NCBI RefSeq assembly: GCF_000739015.1
Contig: NZ_JPUG01000078.1
Coordinates: 310,001-374,000, forward strand
Reading direction: 5' to 3'
Length of the DNA: 64,000 nucleotides
Source of the DNA: Microvirga sp. BSC39
Lineage (GTDB): Bacteria; Pseudomonadota; Alphaproteobacteria; Rhizobiales; Beijerinckiaceae
Below, piece after piece: positions 61,867 through 64,000 of this stretch. The stretch's first letter is position 1, and every line of letters begins with the position of its first letter. The position numbers were made by a program, and so were the translations under genes. Below the pieces are notes generated by a model. It saw nothing but the letters and a program-made list of their open reading frames with translations. It was not told the origin of the DNA and ran no database searches.

Positions 61867-61884
61867 GTCTGAGAAGAGCGTGTG

Positions 61885-62469
61885 ATGTCGATCAAGCAAC
61901 CAACCGGCTATCGGTCTCGCCTGCGGGTGCTCGCCATGGGAGCAGCCGTCAGCGTTTCCGGCATGACGTTCTCCAGCGGGAGCTATGGACTTGCCACATG
62001 GTTCGGTGCCTGGGATTACGTCCTAAGGCATGACGACGAGGGGCAGCCCCAGGCGGCCTTCGCCCGGCTGCGCGGAGACAACGGATCCCTGCTCTGGCTG
62101 ACGTGCCAGCGGCTCGCATCCGACTCCGATAAGCCCTTTGCTACCTTCACCACTGTGGCCGTCGCGCAGAAACAGTTTCTCGGCCGCAGCGATGTTCACG
62201 GGCGCAGCACCGTCTATTGGTTCGACGGCGGCAGCCCCGAGGTCGGCCACTGGGTCTACCGCGACCGGCACGGGCAAATTCCCGATCCGGGTCAGGTGCA
62301 AGCCTTTGTCGACAAGCTGGCCGGCGCGACAAGCCTGACCATCGAACTGTCGAATTTCCGCTACGAGACACAGCAGCATGAATTCCGCTTCGATCCGAAG
62401 GACGCAAAGACCATGGCGGACAGATTCAGAAAAGATTGCGGCGATATTCTTCGCAGCAGCGATTCTTAA
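61885..62469 (+). CDS. Putative secreted protein of unknown function
   Basis: 194 residues from ATG at 61885 (a GTG directly precedes it). An Arg-rich N-terminus then a hydrophobic stretch VLAMGAAVSVSGMTFSSGSYG suggests a signal peptide, though cleavage is unclear. Mature part: WFGAWDYVLRHDDEG, LLWLTCQRLA, VYWFDGGSPEVGHWVYRD and a C-terminal FRKDCGDIL; two Cys. The pattern resembles small periplasmic beta proteins. It lies between flagellin and the DUF1217 gene, so a motility link is possible by position only. Confidence 0.6.
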   Translation: MSIKQPTGYRSRLRVLAMGAAVSVSGMTFSSGSYGLATWFGAWDYVLRHDDEGQPQAAFARLRGDNGSLLWLTCQRLASDSDKPFATFTTVAVAQKQFLGRSDVHGRSTVYWFDGGSPEVGHWVYRDRHGQIPDPGQVQAFVDKLAGATSLTIELSNFRYETQQHEFRFDPKDAKTMADRFRKDCGDILRSSDS

Positions 62470-62517
62470 CTCGCCTGCCGTTTTCGCCCCACCGGTTTAG
62501 CGCTGGAGAAATCCGCC

Positions 62518-63306
62518 ATGATCAGCACATCGACACGCTATCAACTCGTCACCAAGGATCTGGCGCGGACCAAGTCCCTGATCGAGAAGGATCCGGCGAC
62601 AAAGCGCGAGATCGAATACTACAAGGCCAATATCAAGACCATCAAAACGATCGACGACTTCGTCAAGAATGATCGGATCTTCAAGTTCGCCGTGAAGGCC
62701 TATGGCCTTGAGGACATGGCTTACGCCAAAGGACTCTTCAAGAAGCTGCTCCAGGAAGGAGTGAGCAACCCTTTGAGCATGGCGAACAAGATGTCCAATC
62801 CGCTCTACAAGGAATTCGCCAAGGCTTTCGACTTCAAGACAAAGGGGGCAGAGGCAACTTCTGCCGCCAGCGCCTCGACCGAAGCCGTTTACAAATACGT
62901 TCAAATCACCCTTGAGAAGAAGGAGGGCGAGCAGAACCAGGGCGTCCAGCTCGCCATGTACTTCAAGCGCAAGGCCTCGTCGGTGACTACCACGATGGGA
63001 CTGCTTGCAGACAAAGCGCTTCTCAAGTTCGTGCAGACCACCTTCAACATTCCGGCGAATGCTTCCAAGGCCGATCTCGACATCCAGGTGCGGAACCTGG
63101 AGAAGCACATCAACATCAAGGATCTGCAGGATCCCAAGAAGGTCGACAAGCTGATCCAGCGCTTCAACGCCATGTGGGACGTGACCAACCCAAGTGAGGC
63201 AACGACGTCGCCCGTGATGACCTTGTTCGACCAGTCATCGGTGCAGCAGGGCTTCAGCGTGGACCTGATGATGAGCATTGCCAAGCTCCGTCCGGGCGGG
63301 TTCTGA
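62518..63306 (+). CDS. DUF1217-family flagellar-associated protein
   Basis: 262 residues, soluble and mostly helical, Lys-rich. Family features are MISTSTRYQLVTKDLARTKSL near the start, IDDFVKNDRIFKFAVKAYGLEDM and FNAMWDVTN near the end (pieces). DUF1217 proteins occur almost only in rhizobial motility regions, often as tandem repeats of this domain, and their biochemical role is not settled. GGAGAAA lies upstream of the start. It follows the secreted protein by 48 bases and may share its transcript. Confidence 0.8.
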   Translation: MISTSTRYQLVTKDLARTKSLIEKDPATKREIEYYKANIKTIKTIDDFVKNDRIFKFAVKAYGLEDMAYAKGLFKKLLQEGVSNPLSMANKMSNPLYKEFAKAFDFKTKGAEATSAASASTEAVYKYVQITLEKKEGEQNQGVQLAMYFKRKASSVTTTMGLLADKALLKFVQTTFNIPANASKADLDIQVRNLEKHINIKDLQDPKKVDKLIQRFNAMWDVTNPSEATTSPVMTLFDQSSVQQGFSVDLMMSIAKLRPGGF

Positions 63307-63339
63307 TCTCCAGGCGGGGCATGGCGAGGCAGCTATCGT

Positions 63340-63711
63340 TCAGGGCAGAACTTCCACGATAACCCGCTCGGATAGAGGCAGAGCGTCCATAGGAGCATGG
63401 ACCACGTATGTGCCTTGACACACCCGTGTGATCTTGCGGACCGGCGCGTGGTGCTTGTCCGCCCCCGTCAGGTAATTCACGGTGTAGAAAGGCTCGCCGC
63501 CCACATAGGCCGTGGTTTTGGTCTTGAAGACATACCCGACCTGACTTGGATTGATGCGGTACACGGATGTGGGAGGGCCGTAAGCTGCAATGCGCGACGA
63601 GACCGGCTTTCCGATATACTCCGAGCATGACATCTCGGCCGCCTCATAGGAGGCCGTTGTGCATCCGCCAACTCCGAAAGCAGTCGCAACCAAGGCGAGA
63701 ATAGGTCTCAA
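63340..63711 (-). CDS. Small lipoprotein of unknown function
   Basis: 123 residues with a lipoprotein signal: lipobox GVGGC at residues 13-17, followed by TTASYEAAEMSC. The rest resembles small outer-membrane-assembly-like domains: YIGKPVSSRIAAYGPPTSVYRIN and VGYVFKTKTTAYVGG, then CQGTYVVHAP. Similar short lipoproteins are common in Rhizobiales, with no known function. Convergent with the DUF1217 gene, 33 bases apart. Confidence 0.7.
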   Translation of the reverse strand: MRPILALVATAFGVGGCTTASYEAAEMSCSEYIGKPVSSRIAAYGPPTSVYRINPSQVGYVFKTKTTAYVGGEPFYTVNYLTGADKHHAPVRKITRVCQGTYVVHAPMDALPLSERVIVEVLP

Positions 63712-63925
63712 GCAAGCCTCCTAGTGATCTGCAGAATGTATCACGGAATTGGCAGCACTCCGATCTGTTGGAATGAGCCTTCGTGCGGTTTGGTAAAAAC
63801 GGCATGCGCTTCTTCCGGCGAAACTCTCGCGATCTGCATCAGTCTGCTCATGCCAGTTTCGCACAAGGCTGCCGACGCATGATGCTCCCGGAACGACAGT
63901 ATCGTCTGAGTCTGGGGGAGAGCGA

Positions 63926-64000
63926 ATGAGCATCATTCTGGTACCGGTCATTGCCGGGTCGTTGATCGGCCTTGTCGGCACGGCCCGCCATTCGCCTCAT
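63926..64000 (+). CDS. Start of a membrane protein (3' end beyond right edge)
   Basis: 25 codons are visible: MSIILVPVIAGSLIGLVGTA, then RHSPH. A good GGGGGAG site lies seven bases before the ATG, and the frame stays open to the edge. The hydrophobic start suggests a membrane helix or signal. No family can be named from so little. The overlapping minus-strand frame at 63721-63981 is less convincing. Confidence 0.5.
   Translation, partial: MSIILVPVIAGSLIGLVGTARHSPH

Noticed and set aside
60238..61899. 553-aa frame antisense to flagellin
   Set aside because: Long antisense frames are common opposite highly expressed high-GC genes. The translation is Gly/Val/His/Asp-rich, has no recognisable family, and mirrors flagellin over its whole length.
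63721..63981. 86-aa minus-strand frame at the right end
   Set aside because: It overlaps the well-started plus-strand partial gene at 63926 and has no supporting signal.

Overview
The window is a 64 kb piece of a high-GC alphaproteobacterial chromosome, most likely Hyphomicrobiales (Rhizobiales). The gene content points to a Microvirga/Methylobacterium-like lineage, but the genus is inference. The diagnostic genes are the rhizobial flagellar set: the regulator ftcR (rem), motC, motE, flaF, flbT, a DUF1217 gene, a fliK of the type once called motD, and no fliD or fliS. I saw no tRNA, rRNA, insertion sequence or CRISPR array.

Region 1 (1-7012, minus strand) is a tightly coupled operon. In transcription order it encodes a fused HAD phosphatase/UbiA prenyltransferase, a GtrA-family membrane protein, a DprE1-like FAD oxidase, a DprE2-like SDR reductase, and two tandem paralogous polytopic membrane proteins, the second cut by the left edge. 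The first four match the steps that make prenyl-phosphoryl-D-arabinofuranose in mycobacteria, and the noeCHOP genes for Nod-factor arabinosylation in Azorhizobium. The two membrane proteins are candidate GT-C transferases. The inference is a D-arabinofuranose glycosylation system of unknown target.

Region 2 (7013-12363) holds small orphan genes, a single-domain response regulator, an aldose-1-epimerase-like protein and a GAF-PAS3-GGDEF-EAL protein. Region 3 (13186-19027) holds ftcR, a terminator, and a chemotaxis operon cheA-cheW-cheY-cheZ in which CheA carries an internal 28-residue repeat and a C-terminal receiver. Region 4 (19103-25369, minus) holds a heparinase II/III-like protein and a FixL/FixJ-like pair whose kinase lacks the heme-ligand histidine.

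Region 5 (25748-59839) is the flagellar island: flgB-flgC-fliE-flgG-flgA-flgI-motE-flgH-fliL-fliP; fliF-fliH-motB-motC-fliK-transglycosylase; the divergent pair motA-fliM-(small coiled coil)-fliN-fliG-flhB-(167 aa) and flgF-fliI; flgE-flgK-flgL-flaF-flbT-flgD-fliQ; and flhA-fliR-fliJ-flgJ-(flgN-like)-(fliL-like)-cheY-cheB-cheR. It is followed by a 518-aa flagellin with its own leader and terminator, a secreted protein and a DUF1217 protein. The remaining genes to the right edge are a small lipoprotein and a truncated membrane protein.

The most notable regulatory signal is a shared imperfect dyad, ASCYYCGYRCAAGS. It lies 45-58 nt before flgB, fliF, flgE, flhA and motA, with a one-mismatch copy before flgF, and I did not find it before flagellin or cheA. 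It is a candidate binding site for FtcR or a flagellar-specific promoter element. CtrA-like TTAA pairs lie before ftcR and flagellin instead, which suggests a hierarchy CtrA -> ftcR -> basal body/hook, with flagellin controlled separately and post-transcriptionally by FlbT/FlaF.
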